Shown: positions 17,559-27,027 of the stretch, in pieces
Numbering within the stretch: the first letter of the stretch is position 1
Layout: every line of letters starts with the position of its first letter
Assembly: GCF_036013525.1 (NCBI RefSeq)
Contig: NZ_CP107853.1
Location: forward strand, 4,278,001 to 4,342,000
Reading direction: 5' to 3'
DNA length: 64,000 bases
Source: Nonomuraea sp. NBC_00507
GTDB lineage: Bacteria > Actinomycetota > Actinomycetes > Streptosporangiales > Streptosporangiaceae
Notes under the pieces: generated by a model
The model's database searches: none
Told to the model about the DNA's origin: nothing
The model's input: only the letters and a program-made list of their open reading frames with translations
Made by a program: the position numbers and the translations under genes

Positions 17559-19214
17559 GTGGACACGATCCTGCTAGACGCCGACCGCCGCGTCGGCGGC
17601 CCGTACACACTGGCCGCGGCGCTCCTCGACCGCCTCGTCCCGCAGGCGCTGGAGCGCCGGCCCGGCCTGGTCGCCGATCACGACATCGAGATCCGCGCGG
17701 CGGCGCCCCACCTGCGCGGCGCCGTGCCCGCGCGGCGGCGGTCGCTGGCCGATGATCTGCCCAGGGCGCAGCGAGTCCTCGTGCCTGGCGCCCGGCACAG
17801 CCTCAGGATCGCCAACGGGCTGGCCGAGTTCGTCCGCGACCACCTGCGCCGGACCGGGGCGCTGGCGCTGACCGTGACGAACCTGGGCGAGGCCGACCAC
17901 ACCGACACCGAGCTCGTCGCCGTACTGCGGCGCAGGCTGGACCCCGGCCTCCTCCGGATCGACGAGGGTCCCTCCGCGCCGGGCACCGGGCCCCTGCCCG
18001 CCGACTTCGACCGCTACCGCGACGAGGGTTTCCACCACGCCATGGCGGAGTCGGGCCTGGAGGCGTTGCGCGGTGTGGAGGATGTGCCGCTCCTGCTGCG
18101 CGTCGCCGCCGCCCTGGAGGCCATCGAACGCGAGGACGAGGCCCGCGAGCTCTACGACCGGGCCCGGCGCGAGAGCACGGACCCCAAACAGCGCGCCACC
18201 GCCGCCTACGCCACCGCCATGATCCTCGTACGCCACCACGACCACGACCGGCGCGACCCGGAGCACGCCCTGGCCTGGATCAACGAGGCGATCACGATCA
18301 CGTCTCTCCTTCCCGACCCGCGCGAGCGGGCCTTCCACCTCGGCTTCGACCTCAACGGCAAGGCCCTGGTCGAGGTACGCAGGGGACGCCGCGAGGCCGC
18401 CATGGAGCTCGTGCAGCGGGCCATCGACCTGGCCGATGCGGACCTGCCGGGCGAGCACCCGATCCACCGGCTCGTCCTGCACGCCAACCGGGCCCAGCTC
18501 CTGGTCATGGCCGGCCGCGAGGAGGAGGCGCTGGCCGATTACACGCGGGCCGTCGAGGCCGATCCTGGCTACCCCGACTACTACCTCGACCGCGGCAACC
18601 TGCTCTACAGGCTCGGCAGGACCGAGGAGGCCCTGGCCGACTACGAGGCCGTCCTACGGCTGAGCCCGCCGTTCCCCGAGGCCTACTACAACCGGTCCGA
18701 GCTGCGCTTCGCCGCCGGTGATCTGGCCGGCGCCCTGGCCGACCTGGACCACACGCTGGAGCTGGACCCGGCCTTCGCGCCTGCCTATGTCAACCGCGCC
18801 GGACTCAGGGTGGCGGCCGGGGATCACGCCCAGGCCAGGGACGACGTCGAGCACGGACTGGAGATCGCGCCGCGCGACCCCCACCTGCTGTGCGTGCTCG
18901 GGCAGGTGGAGCTGGCAGAGGGCCACCTACCGGAAGCGCGCATCGCGTTCGACCAGGCGCTGGAGCTCGATCCGGGCCTGGTGGCGGGCTGGGCCAACCG
19001 GGCCGAGCTGGCCTTCGAGCGTGGCGACCACGAGGCGGCGCTGGCCGATCTGGCGCGGGCGCTGGAGCTGGAGGAGACCGCCGAGTTGCTGTTCAACAGG
19101 TCGGTGGTGCATCGGGCCGCGGGCCGGCCGGACCAGGCCAGGAAGGACCTGCTCAGGGCCGCCGAGCTGGCCCCTGGCGACGAGGACGTGAAGCGGGCGC
19201 TGGCCGAGGTCTGA
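17559..19214 (+). CDS. Tetratricopeptide-repeat protein with a degenerate NTPase-like N-terminal domain
   Basis: 551 residues. Residues 1-150 form a domain beginning with GGPYTLAAALLDRLV and containing RIANGLAEFVRDHLRRTG and a hydrophobic strand with acidic end (LALTVTNLGEADHTD) that looks like a Walker B/sensor region, but no Walker A loop is present. From about residue 165 to the end there are some ten TPR units (for example EEALADYTRAVEADPGYPDY, GDLAGALADLDHTLELDPAF). GTG start with AAGGAGG five bases upstream. TPR stacks bind peptides or proteins, so the 24-residue product encoded just upstream is a plausible partner. No signal peptide is seen, so it is probably cytoplasmic. The function is unknown. 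Confidence 0.8.
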   Translation: MDTILLDADRRVGGPYTLAAALLDRLVPQALERRPGLVADHDIEIRAAAPHLRGAVPARRRSLADDLPRAQRVLVPGARHSLRIANGLAEFVRDHLRRTGALALTVTNLGEADHTDTELVAVLRRRLDPGLLRIDEGPSAPGTGPLPADFDRYRDEGFHHAMAESGLEALRGVEDVPLLLRVAAALEAIEREDEARELYDRARRESTDPKQRATAAYATAMILVRHHDHDRRDPEHALAWINEAITITSLLPDPRERAFHLGFDLNGKALVEVRRGRREAAMELVQRAIDLADADLPGEHPIHRLVLHANRAQLLVMAGREEEALADYTRAVEADPGYPDYYLDRGNLLYRLGRTEEALADYEAVLRLSPPFPEAYYNRSELRFAAGDLAGALADLDHTLELDPAFAPAYVNRAGLRVAAGDHAQARDDVEHGLEIAPRDPHLLCVLGQVELAEGHLPEARIAFDQALELDPGLVAGWANRAELAFERGDHEAALADLARALELEETAELLFNRSVVHRAAGRPDQARKDLLRAAELAPGDEDVKRALAEV

Positions 19215-19256
19215 CGATTCGACGGCGGGACGCAGCCCGCGGGTGGCAAGCCCGGA

Positions 19257-19274
19257 GTGCCGCTTGAGCGGCAC
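19257..19274. terminator. Stem-loop between TPR gene and siderophore ATPase gene
   Basis: GTGCCGCT and AGCGGCAC pair perfectly over 8 bp around a 2-base centre between two convergent genes. It is probably a bidirectional terminator. Confidence 0.5.
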
Positions 19275-19289
19275 CGGGGGCAGGAACGG

Positions 19290-20072
19290 TCAGGAACGCG
19301 GCCTGATCGGCACCACCAGCGGCGTCCCGGCCACGGGGTCCTCGATGACCTTCGCGTCCAGCTCGAACACCTCGCCCAGCAGCTCCTCCGTGAGCACCTC
19401 GTGCGGGGAACCCGCAGCGATCACCTTGCCGGCCCGCATGGCCACCAGCCGGTCGGCGTAGCGGGCGGCCAGGTTGAGGTCGTGCAGCACCATGACGACC
19501 GTGCGGCCGGCCTCCTGGTGCAGGTGCCGGACGAGCTCCAGCACCTCCACCTGATGCGCCAGGTCCAGGAACGTCGTGGGCTCGTCGAGCAGCAGCAGAT
19601 CCGTGCCCTGGGCCAGCGCCATGGAGATCCACGCCCGCTGCCGCTGCCCGCCCGACAGCTCGTCCAGCGGCCGCTCGGCGAGGTCCGCCAGGCCCGTCAT
19701 GTCCAGCGCCGCCGCGACCGCGTCCTCGTCGTCGGAGGACCACTGCCGGTACCAGGTCTGGTGCGGATGCCGGCCCCTGGCCACCAGGTCGGCCACGGTC
19801 AGCCCTTCGGGAGCGGTGGGCGCCTGGGGGAGCACGCCGAGGACCTTGGCCACCTCGCGGGTGGGGATCCTGTCGATGCGCTTGCCGTCCAGCAGCACCT
19901 CGCCGCCCTGCGGCTTGAGCAGGCGGCCGAGCGCGCGCAGCAGCGTGGACTTGCCGCAGCCGTTCGGGCCGATGATCGTGGTCACCGTGCCCGCCTCGAT
20001 GCCCAGGTCGAGCCCGTCGACGACGACGCGGTCGCCGTATCCGAGCGTGACGCCGGCGGCCTGCAGTCTCAC
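19290..20072 (-). CDS. Siderophore ABC transporter ATP-binding protein (FepC/FecE type)
   Basis: 260 residues. This cytoplasmic ATPase energises uptake of ferric siderophores. It has Walker [14 protein letters not shown], a Q-loop, the signature [18 protein letters not shown], Walker [13 protein letters not shown] and the switch His in VMVLHDLN. The GTG start overlaps the stop of the upstream permease by 4 bases, so it is translationally coupled. It is the last gene of a three-gene leftward operon controlled from the iron boxes at 22190-22228. Confidence 0.94.
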   Translation of the reverse strand: MRLQAAGVTLGYGDRVVVDGLDLGIEAGTVTTIIGPNGCGKSTLLRALGRLLKPQGGEVLLDGKRIDRIPTREVAKVLGVLPQAPTAPEGLTVADLVARGRHPHQTWYRQWSSDDEDAVAAALDMTGLADLAERPLDELSGGQRQRAWISMALAQGTDLLLLDEPTTFLDLAHQVEVLELVRHLHQEAGRTVVMVLHDLNLAARYADRLVAMRAGKVIAAGSPHEVLTEELLGEVFELDAKVIEDPVAGTPLVVPIRPRS

Positions 20073-21112
20073 TTGCGAGCCCTCCAGATCAGATGGATCA
20101 AGTATGGGGCGCCCAGCACGGCGGTGACGATGCCGACGGGCAGCTCGATCGGCGAGAACGCGGTCCTGGCGATCAGGTCGGCGGCCGTGGTGAGCACGCC
20201 GCCGATGACCGCCGAGCACAGCAGCGGCGGCTGCCCCGAGCGGGCCAGCCGGAGCGCGATCTGCGGCGAGGCGAGCGCCACGAACGCGATCGGCCCGGCC
20301 GAGGCCGTGGCCACGGCGGCCAGCAGAACGGCGGCCAGGATCATCAGGGCGCGGGCCAGGTTCATGCGCACGCCCAGGGAGGCGACCGTGTCGTCGCTGA
20401 AGCGCAGCGCGTCGAGCGAGCGGGTGCCGAGCAGGGTCAGCGGCACCAGCACGGCCAGGGCGAGAGCCGTGGGCGCCACGTGCTCCCAGCCGCGGCCGTT
20501 GAGCGAGCCGCTGATCCAGACCATGGCGCGGGCGGTGTCGTTGACGTCGCCGACGGTCAGGAGCCAGAACTTGACGTTGGTGAAGACGGCGGCCACGCCG
20601 ATGCCGACCAGGACCAGGCGGTAGCCGTCCAGGCCGCGCCGCCACGCCAGCCCATACACGACGGCCGCGCCGATCAGGCCGCCGAGCAGGGCGAGCGCGG
20701 GGATGCCGAGGGTGGCGAGCAGGCCGCTGGTGCCGCCGTACACGCTGCCGCTGGCCACCACGCCGGCCACGACCGTGACGGAGGCGCCGGTGGTGACGCC
20801 GAGGATCTCGGGGCTGGCCAGCGGGTTGCGGGCGATGGACTGGATGATGGCGCCGGACAGCGCGAGCGCCGCGCCGACCAGGGCGCCGGTCAGCGCGCGC
20901 GGCAGGCGCAGCTCCATGATGACGAAGTGGGCGGCGCTGTTCGGGTCGAAGGTGCCGGCGATCACCTCGGCAACGGTCATCTCGATGTCGCCGATGCGCA
21001 TGTTCAAGGCCATGAGCAGGGCAAGGAGGACCAGGCCGAACAGGGTGATCGCGACGCCGCGCAGGCGTATCCGCCAGGACAGGGCGCCGACGCGCAGGGA
21101 GAGAGCGGTCAC
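20069..21112 (-). CDS. Iron-siderophore ABC transporter permease (FecCD family)
   Basis: 347 residues, about nine to ten membrane spans. FecCD features are [20 protein letters not shown] followed by [20 protein letters not shown], the typical motif after the second span. The GTG start overlaps the preceding permease gene by 4 bases. With its partner it forms the heterodimeric channel of the importer. Confidence 0.93.
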   Translation of the reverse strand: MTALSLRVGALSWRIRLRGVAITLFGLVLLALLMALNMRIGDIEMTVAEVIAGTFDPNSAAHFVIMELRLPRALTGALVGAALALSGAIIQSIARNPLASPEILGVTTGASVTVVAGVVASGSVYGGTSGLLATLGIPALALLGGLIGAAVVYGLAWRRGLDGYRLVLVGIGVAAVFTNVKFWLLTVGDVNDTARAMVWISGSLNGRGWEHVAPTALALAVLVPLTLLGTRSLDALRFSDDTVASLGVRMNLARALMILAAVLLAAVATASAGPIAFVALASPQIALRLARSGQPPLLCSAVIGGVLTTAADLIARTAFSPIELPVGIVTAVLGAPYLIHLIWRARK

Positions 21113-22143
21113 AGTCGCACCGGCTTCCTGCGGCGGACCAGGGCCACGAAGAACGGGGCGCCGATCAGCGCGAGCACCACGCCGACCTCCAGCTCGCCCG
21201 GCGGGGCGACCACGCGGCCGATCACGTCCGCGAGCAGCAACAGCGCCGCGCCGATCAGCCCCGAGTACGGCAGCAGCCACCGGTGGTCGGTGCCCGACAG
21301 AGGGCGGGCCAGGTGGGGCACGATCAGGCCGACGAACGACAGCGAGCCGCAGGCGGCGACTGCCGCGCCCGACAGCAGGGTGACGGCGGCGACGCCGATG
21401 GTGCGGGTCATGGCGATGTTCTGGCCGAGGCTCCTGGCCACGTCCTCACCGAGCGAGAGCGCGTTCAGGCCGGGCGCGTTGACCGTCGCGAGGAGCAGGC
21501 CCACCAGGATGAACGGCAGCACCTGCCAGACCACGTCGGCGCCCCTGGCCGCGATCGAGCCGGCCTGCCAGAAGCGGAACACGTCCATGGCCTGCTCGTC
21601 CAGCAGCACGATGGCCGAGGTGAGCGCGTACAACATGGCGCTGACAGCGGTGCCGGCCAGCGCCAGCGTGACGGGCGTGGGCCCGCCCCGGCCGCCTGCC
21701 ATGCCGAGCGCGAACACCGCCACACTGGCGATCAACGCCCCCGCCAGCCCGAACCAGATGTAGACGAGCAGGCTGGAGGCGCCCAGCAGGATGATCGAGG
21801 CCACCATCGCGAACGCCGCCCCCTGCGTGACCCCGAGCAGGCCCGGGTCGGCGAGCGGGTTGCGGGTGTGGCCCTGCATCAGCGCGCCGGCCACGCCGAG
21901 CGCGAGGCCGGCGAGCACCCCTAAGACGGTCCGCGGAACGCGGAGCGAGCGGATGATGATGTCGTTCTCGCTGCCGGTGGGCGCGGTGAGCGCGGCCCAG
22001 GCGTCGGCGAGCGGCACGGACTTGGAACCGATCGTGATGCTGAGCGCCACGGCCACCGCCACGGCGGCGACAAGCGCGAGCAGAACGGTGAGCCGGCGGT
22101 GACGGATGCCGTGGAGGCGCGGCGCGGCCACGGTTGTGCTCAC
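21109..22143 (-). CDS. Iron-siderophore ABC transporter permease (FecCD family)
   Basis: 344 residues, the first gene of the importer operon. It shows [20 protein letters not shown] and [20 protein letters not shown], the same paired motif as its partner but with clear divergence. I use the GTG at 22143, because GAGGAGG lies the right distance upstream; an ATG six codons earlier overlaps this ribosome-binding site. It is divergent from the lipoprotein gene. Confidence 0.92.
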   Translation of the reverse strand: MSTTVAAPRLHGIRHRRLTVLLALVAAVAVAVALSITIGSKSVPLADAWAALTAPTGSENDIIIRSLRVPRTVLGVLAGLALGVAGALMQGHTRNPLADPGLLGVTQGAAFAMVASIILLGASSLLVYIWFGLAGALIASVAVFALGMAGGRGGPTPVTLALAGTAVSAMLYALTSAIVLLDEQAMDVFRFWQAGSIAARGADVVWQVLPFILVGLLLATVNAPGLNALSLGEDVARSLGQNIAMTRTIGVAAVTLLSGAAVAACGSLSFVGLIVPHLARPLSGTDHRWLLPYSGLIGAALLLLADVIGRVVAPPGELEVGVVLALIGAPFFVALVRRRKPVRL

Positions 22144-22189
22144 CCTGTTCCTCCTCGGCATTTGCTCGATCCCGGTGAAGTATGCCAGT

Positions 22190-22208
22190 TTAGGCAGGGC
22201 TTACCTAA
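22190..22208. promoter_or_regulatory. Iron box (IdeR/DtxR operator)
   Basis: TTAGGCAGGGCTTACCTAA matches the 19-bp consensus TTAGGTTAGGCTAACCTAA at 15 positions. It lies between the divergent permease operon and the binding-lipoprotein gene, where the iron-loaded repressor would shut off both. Confidence 0.85.
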
Positions 22209-22209
22209 C

Positions 22210-22228
22210 TTAGGTTTGCCTTACTTTT
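22210..22228. promoter_or_regulatory. Second, weaker iron box
   Basis: TTAGGTTTGCCTTACTTTT matches the IdeR/DtxR consensus at 13 of 19 positions and begins one base after the first box. Adjacent boxes are typical for stacked repressor dimers. Confidence 0.6.
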
Positions 22229-22247
22229 CAGGGAAGGAACTTTGACC

Positions 22248-23228
22248 ATGAGACCGTTGCGTGCGCTGGTCGGCGCTCTTCTTGTGGCGGGACTCGCCGC
22301 CTGTGGTGCGACGGAGCCCGCCGCCACCACCACTGCCGGCGCCACGGCGGCCGCGCCGTTCAAGACCGTCAAGCACGCGATGGGTGAGACGAAGATCCCC
22401 GCTCAGCCGAAGCGGGTCGTGGCGCTGGACCAGAGCTTCGTCGACGCCGTCCTCACGCTGGAGACGCCCGTGGTGGGCTACACGACGTATCGCTCGCTTG
22501 ACGACAAGCTGCCCGACTATCTGGGGACCGTCGCCGAGCAGTATGGCAAGGAGGCGACCCCGGTCGGCACGCTGGAGGAGCCCAGCCTGGAGAAGATCAT
22601 CGCGCTCAAGCCCGACCTGATCGTCTCCGCCAAGGTCCGGCACGAGGCCCTGTACGACAAGCTCTCCAAGATCGCGCCGACCGTCTTCAGCGAGACCACC
22701 GGGGCCATCTGGAAGGAGAACATCCGGCTCATGGGGCAGGCCCTGGGCAAGGAGCAGCTCGCCGACGCCAAGATCAAGGAGTACGAGGACCGGGCCGCCA
22801 AGATCGGCACATCGATCAAGGAGAAGGAAGGCGGCGAGCTGCCCACGATCTCCATCGTGCGGTTCGCCGGTGAGCCCACGGTCCGCCTGTATGTGGAGAA
22901 GTCCTACTCCGGCATCGTGATGAAGGACGTCGGCTTCCCGCGCCCCGAAGGCCAGCCGACCGTGGAGGACACGATCGTGGTGGACGTGAGCCAGGAGAAG
23001 ATCGCGGACCTGGACGCCGACCACATCTTCGTCTCCACCTACGAGGACCCGACGGTGGCCGAGACCAAGGACAAGTTCCTGAACAACCCGCTGTGGGGCA
23101 AGCTCAAGGGCGAGAAGCACGACGTCGCCGACCTGACCTGGATGACCGCGGTGGGCATCCAGGGTGCGCACTCGATCCTGGACGACGTTGCCAAGTTCTT
23201 CAGCGTGGACCCGGCCAGGGCCGCCTAA
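22248..23228 (+). CDS. Ferric-siderophore-binding lipoprotein (FecB/FepB family)
   Basis: 326 residues. The N-terminus has a short basic stretch, a hydrophobic core and the lipobox LAAC, so it is anchored to the outer face of the membrane at Cys. The mature part is a class III solute-binding protein ([15 protein letters not shown], then [10 protein letters not shown]), with a long helix linking two lobes. It delivers ferric siderophore to the divergent FecCD permeases. A TTG two codons upstream at 22242 is closer to GGGAAGGA and could be used instead. The 3' end overlaps the convergent PLP gene by 4 bases. Confidence 0.92.
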   Translation: MRPLRALVGALLVAGLAACGATEPAATTTAGATAAAPFKTVKHAMGETKIPAQPKRVVALDQSFVDAVLTLETPVVGYTTYRSLDDKLPDYLGTVAEQYGKEATPVGTLEEPSLEKIIALKPDLIVSAKVRHEALYDKLSKIAPTVFSETTGAIWKENIRLMGQALGKEQLADAKIKEYEDRAAKIGTSIKEKEGGELPTISIVRFAGEPTVRLYVEKSYSGIVMKDVGFPRPEGQPTVEDTIVVDVSQEKIADLDADHIFVSTYEDPTVAETKDKFLNNPLWGKLKGEKHDVADLTWMTAVGIQGAHSILDDVAKFFSVDPARAA

Positions 23229-24298
23229 CGAGGCAGCCAGGCGCGTAGCTCCGTCAGGTGTGGCTCGACGTTCAGACGCTGGCCGGCGAGCCACTCCGGA
23301 TTGCCGTACGTGCCCTTGTAGCGGTCGCCGCTGTCGCAGATCAGCGTGACGACGCTGCCCCGCTCGCCCTTTCGCCGCATCTCGTCGATCAGCTCCACGC
23401 AGGCCGCCATGTTGGTGCCCGTGGAGCCGCCGACGTTCAGGCCGGTGACCTCGCGGGTCCAGTGCATGGCGGCGATCGAGCGGGCGTCGGGCACCGCGAT
23501 CATGCGGTCGATGACGGACGGCTGGAACGAAGGCTCGACGCGGGGGCGGCCGATCCCCTCGATGCGCGAGCCCCGGGCGGTGACGGAGGCGTCGCCGGAA
23601 ATCCAGGCGGGGTAGAAGGCCGAGCCCTCGGGGTCGACGACGGCCAGCCGGGTGGGGTGGCGGCGGTAGCGGATGTAGCGGCCGATGGTCGACGACGTGC
23701 CGCCGGTGCCGGCCCCGACCACGATCCAGGAGGGCTCGGGGTGGGGCTCCATGGACATCTGCGAATAGATCGATTCGGCGATGTTGTTGTTGCCGCGCCA
23801 GTCGGTGGCCCGCTCCGCGTAGGTGAACTGGTCCATGAAGTGCCCGCCGGCCTCGGCGGTGAGACGGTGAGATTCGTCATAGATCGCGCCGGCATCCGCC
23901 ACGAGGTGACATTTCCCACCGTAGAACTCGATGAGGTGGCACTTCTCCGGTGACGTGGAGGCGGGCATGACGGCGATGAAGGGCAGGCCGAGCAGCCGCG
24001 CGAAGTAGGCTTCGCTCACGGCCGTGGAGCCGCTGGACGCCTCGACGATCGTGGTCGTGGGTCCGATCCAGCCGTTCGCCAGGCCGTAGAGGAAGAGGGA
24101 TCGGGCAAGTCGATGTTTCAGTGAACCGGTTGGGTGCACCGACTCGTCTTTCAAGTAGAGGTTTACACCCCAGTCCGAGGGCAGCGGAAAGACGTGCAGG
24201 TGTGTGTCACAACTGCGGTTGGCGTCGGCTTCGACCGTGCGGATGGCCTCCGCCACCCAGCGGCGCGTTCCCGTGTTGTGGCGGTCCACGAAATCCAT
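23225..24298 (-). CDS. PLP-dependent cysteine synthase/cysteine desulfhydrase-like protein
   Basis: 357 residues of the tryptophan synthase beta/CysK fold. The PLP lysine is in [13 protein letters not shown], the substrate loop in [12 protein letters not shown] and the phosphate-binding loop in [14 protein letters not shown]. Unlike housekeeping CysK it has an N-terminal extension ([20 protein letters not shown]) and the longer middle region seen in mycobacterial Cds1-type L-cysteine desulfhydrases, which release H2S. I favour that group, but cystathionine-synthase-like activity cannot be excluded. The gene is divergent from the SigR-like factor, which fits thiol or redox metabolism. Confidence 0.8.
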   Translation of the reverse strand: MDFVDRHNTGTRRWVAEAIRTVEADANRSCDTHLHVFPLPSDWGVNLYLKDESVHPTGSLKHRLARSLFLYGLANGWIGPTTTIVEASSGSTAVSEAYFARLLGLPFIAVMPASTSPEKCHLIEFYGGKCHLVADAGAIYDESHRLTAEAGGHFMDQFTYAERATDWRGNNNIAESIYSQMSMEPHPEPSWIVVGAGTGGTSSTIGRYIRYRRHPTRLAVVDPEGSAFYPAWISGDASVTARGSRIEGIGRPRVEPSFQPSVIDRMIAVPDARSIAAMHWTREVTGLNVGGSTGTNMAACVELIDEMRRKGERGSVVTLICDSGDRYKGTYGNPEWLAGQRLNVEPHLTELRAWLPR

Positions 24299-24537
24299 GT
24301 CCTTACGCTATCCCATGTGACGTTGGCCACTAGAACTGCGAATTTGGGTGGTTAGTGTTATGCTATTGAGACTTGTCCGGCCGTGGACGTGACCACGCAC
24401 GCCGCGAGCAGATGGACCGAAGCCCCCTCTGACCCAGGCGGATCCTCGTTAACGCGTCCCTTACCCGGGACTTGCCATGATGGGACCGCAGTCAGACGGC
24501 CTGTGCCGAAACGGGGGATAGCGCAAGGGGGAATGAA

Positions 24538-25131
24538 TTGATCACTATGACCGATGAGCAGCGTCAGGTCTGGTTCGAGCGCGATGTCGTGCCGGTGACG
24601 TCGCAGCTGTTCGCCTCCGCCATGCGCCTCACCCGTAACGCCGCTGACGCGGAGGATCTGGTGCAGGAGACGGTGGCGAAGGCATATACGTCGTATCACC
24701 AGTTCCGGGAGGGCACCAACCTCAAGGCGTGGCTGCACCGGATCCTGACCAACAACTTCATCAACGACTACCGGAAGAAGCAGCGCTCGCCCAAGCTGTC
24801 CGCCGCCGAGGAGATCGAGGACTGGCAGCTGCACGCCGCCGAGTCGCACAGCTCGACGGGCCTGCGGTCGGCCGAGAGCGAGGCGCTCGACCGGCTTCCC
24901 GACAACGTCGTGATGAACGCCCTGCGGTCCCTGCCCGAGGACTTCCGCGTGGCCGTCTACCTGGCCGACGTCGAAGGCTTCGCGTACAAGGAGATCGCTG
25001 ACCGCATGGGCACGCCCATCGGCACTGTCATGTCCCGTTTGCACCGGGGCCGCCGGCAGCTGCGCGGCATGCTGGAGGAGTACGCCCGCGAGGAGGGCGC
25101 TGTCCGCGTCCCGACCCAGCGTGCTGCCTAG
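24538..25131 (+). CDS. ECF RNA polymerase sigma factor, SigR/SigH (thiol-stress) type
   Basis: 197 residues. Region 2 contains [14 protein letters not shown] and [20 protein letters not shown], and region 4 contains [18 protein letters not shown] and [18 protein letters not shown]. The middle [20 protein letters not shown] is the hallmark of the SigR group, which directs the disulfide-stress response. The TTG at 24538 has GGGGGA five bases before it; ATG 24547 is an alternative. SigR factors are normally followed by the zinc anti-sigma RsrA, but here the next gene is convergent and no HxxxCxxC protein is seen. It is therefore an orphan paralogue or is controlled differently. Confidence 0.9.
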   Translation: MITMTDEQRQVWFERDVVPVTSQLFASAMRLTRNAADAEDLVQETVAKAYTSYHQFREGTNLKAWLHRILTNNFINDYRKKQRSPKLSAAEEIEDWQLHAAESHSSTGLRSAESEALDRLPDNVVMNALRSLPEDFRVAVYLADVEGFAYKEIADRMGTPIGTVMSRLHRGRRQLRGMLEEYAREEGAVRVPTQRAA

Positions 25132-26072
25132 GACTGCATAGACAGATGAAGGCGGACGCGTAACAATCCGCCTTCCGTGCGCAGCTCCACGAGATCGCAG
25201 AGCTGACGACTGATCCAGAGCCCGTATCCCCTGGGGGACTCGGGCTCAGGTGGTATATAGCCGGGTAAGGGGTCGTCCAGCGAGCCGCCGGGGTCCGCGA
25301 TCTCGCAGATGAGCTCCCCGTTGTTCTCCCACATCGTGATCGTGCCGTATCCGGCGCCGTGTTCGATGCTGTTCGCGGCGATCTCCGAGACGCTGATGAC
25401 CAGCGACGTGATGAGGTTGCGGTCCATGCCCGCCGCGCGGGCATACTCGCCGACGCTCTGGCGCAGCCGCCGCAGCTCACGTCCGGTGAACCGGATGGTC
25501 ACCGCGCCGGGTCCCGGCTCTGGGAGCGGCGCGTGGTCGTCGTTGAGCACCAGTTGGTGGGGCGGGATGAAACGGGTGCTGGTCGCCTCCCCGTCCACGC
25601 CGAGCAGGAGCGGGTGGTTCACCTCGTGGTAGTCGAGCGCGGCAGCCGGCACCTCGCGGAGGTCGTACATGCACAACATGACGGCCGAGGCCGCGCTGAG
25701 CGCGGCGTTGACGACGGACTCGTAGCGGATCAGCTCCGTGATCTCGCGCCGGCTCAGGCCCTCCCAGCTGGGCTCGGCGATCACGAGGGTGCGCCGCCCG
25801 CGTGTGTAGTCGTGGTAGGCGGCCAGCGTGCGGTACGGGTGGCCATACCAAGCGGTGGAGACCCGGGTGTCGACGTGTCCCGCGTCGTCGCCCAGGGCAT
25901 CGGCCAGCAGGGCGAGCCTGGCCGCGCCGGTGATCACCAGCACCCGCCTGCCCTCACCGAGCGCGGCCCGCACGCGGGGCACGGCGAGATCCAGAAAGGA
26001 CTCATCGGAGTCGTAGGGCACGCCGACGTGCCGCAGACCCTCGCCATCGAAACGTGCCCGCTCAGGGCGCAC
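25128..26072 (-). CDS. MEDS-domain sensor with HATPase (anti-sigma-like) domain
   Basis: 314 residues. The N-terminal about 170 residues are a MEDS-type sensory domain ([16 protein letters not shown] at the start, then [15 protein letters not shown]). The C-terminal part is a GHKL ATPase with N-box [11 protein letters not shown], the G1 box [12 protein letters not shown] and a G2-like [11 protein letters not shown]. Such proteins act as RsbW-like serine kinases or anti-sigma regulators in streptomycetes and relatives. GTG start. Its end overlaps the end of the sigma gene by 4 bases, so the two face each other. A functional link is possible but unproven. Confidence 0.85.
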   Translation of the reverse strand: MRPERARFDGEGLRHVGVPYDSDESFLDLAVPRVRAALGEGRRVLVITGAARLALLADALGDDAGHVDTRVSTAWYGHPYRTLAAYHDYTRGRRTLVIAEPSWEGLSRREITELIRYESVVNAALSAASAVMLCMYDLREVPAAALDYHEVNHPLLLGVDGEATSTRFIPPHQLVLNDDHAPLPEPGPGAVTIRFTGRELRRLRQSVGEYARAAGMDRNLITSLVISVSEIAANSIEHGAGYGTITMWENNGELICEIADPGGSLDDPLPGYIPPEPESPRGYGLWISRQLCDLVELRTEGGLLRVRLHLSMQS

Positions 26073-26099
26073 GGGCGAAACGTAACAAGCGCCGCGTGG

Positions 26100-26933
26100 C
26101 TATGCAACGGCTATCAGGGCCACCGCGCCGAGCGCGCATGCCACACCGGTCACCTGGATCGTGTTCAGCCGCTCTCCGAGCACCTGCCTCGCCAGCAGCA
26201 GCGTGCTGGCGGGGTAGAGCGACACCAGCACGGCGACCAGGCTGAGCAGGCCCTGGCGCTGCGCCAGCAGAAAGAGGACGTTCGCCACCATGTCGAGCAC
26301 GCCCGCGGCCACGATGATGCGCAGCGAGCCCGCCCGCGGCCGGAGCGAGCGCCGGGCGGTCAGGGCCACCAGCGCCACCACGCTCACCGATGACAGTCTG
26401 GCCCCGACCAGCGGCCACAGGCCTGCCTCGGCCGGCGCCATGGCGAGCAGGATGAAGAATCCGCCGAACCCGGCGCCCGCGGCCAGCGAGGTCACCAGCG
26501 CGCCGAGCGAGGCGCGCCCGCCCGGGGACCCGTCCTGGCTGACCAGCAGCACCGAGCCCAGGGCCAGCGCAACGCCGGTCAGCGCCCAGAACCCCGGCCG
26601 TTCGCCCGTGGCCAGCCCGAACACCACAGGCAGCGCCGCCGAGGTCACCGCGGTCGTCGGCGCGACCACCGACATGACGCCCGTGGCCAGCGCCCGGTAG
26701 AACAGCGCCAGCCCGGCGGCGCCCGACAGTCCTGCGGCCAGCCCCCACAGGATCGCCCGGTCGCTGAACGTGCCCGGGAGCAGCGGCAGCAGGGCGAGGA
26801 TCAGCGTCAGCCCCGCCAGTTGGGAGAGGATGACGACCGACAGCACCTGGGTCCGTCGGGTGGCCAGGCCGCCGAAGAAGTCGGCCGTGCCGTAGACCAC
26901 CGCGCAGGCGGTCGCCAAGATCACTGCGGTCAC
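26100..26933 (-). CDS. DMT superfamily (EamA) transporter
   Basis: 277 residues with ten hydrophobic segments in two EamA repeats (first around residues 1-125, second 140-277, ending ERLNTIQVTGVACALGAVAL). This inner-membrane exporter family moves metabolites or drugs; the substrate is unknown. GTG start with GAGGAGG upstream. It is divergent from an XRE-cupin regulator across an operator-rich gap. The MEDS gene starts 27 bases past its stop on the same strand, so read-through is possible. Confidence 0.88.
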   Translation of the reverse strand: MTAVILATACAVVYGTADFFGGLATRRTQVLSVVILSQLAGLTLILALLPLLPGTFSDRAILWGLAAGLSGAAGLALFYRALATGVMSVVAPTTAVTSAALPVVFGLATGERPGFWALTGVALALGSVLLVSQDGSPGGRASLGALVTSLAAGAGFGGFFILLAMAPAEAGLWPLVGARLSSVSVVALVALTARRSLRPRAGSLRIIVAAGVLDMVANVLFLLAQRQGLLSLVAVLVSLYPASTLLLARQVLGERLNTIQVTGVACALGAVALIAVA

Positions 26934-26961
26934 CCTTGTCCTCCTCGGGTCAGTTCAATGG

Positions 26962-27027
26962 GTTGCACTCCTAGTACAACAGAATAGGTGCAACACAGTG
27001 CAAATCAAGTTCACTAGACTGCACTCC
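26962..27027. promoter_or_regulatory. Repeated TGCAC half-sites between EamA and XRE-cupin genes
   Basis: GTTGCACTCCTA (26962-26973) and TAGGTGCAAC (26985-26994) form a near-perfect dyad. Two more half-sites follow: GTGCAAA at about 26998-27004 and CTGCACTCC just before the regulator's ATG. This is the likely operator for autoregulation by the XRE protein. Confidence 0.65.
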
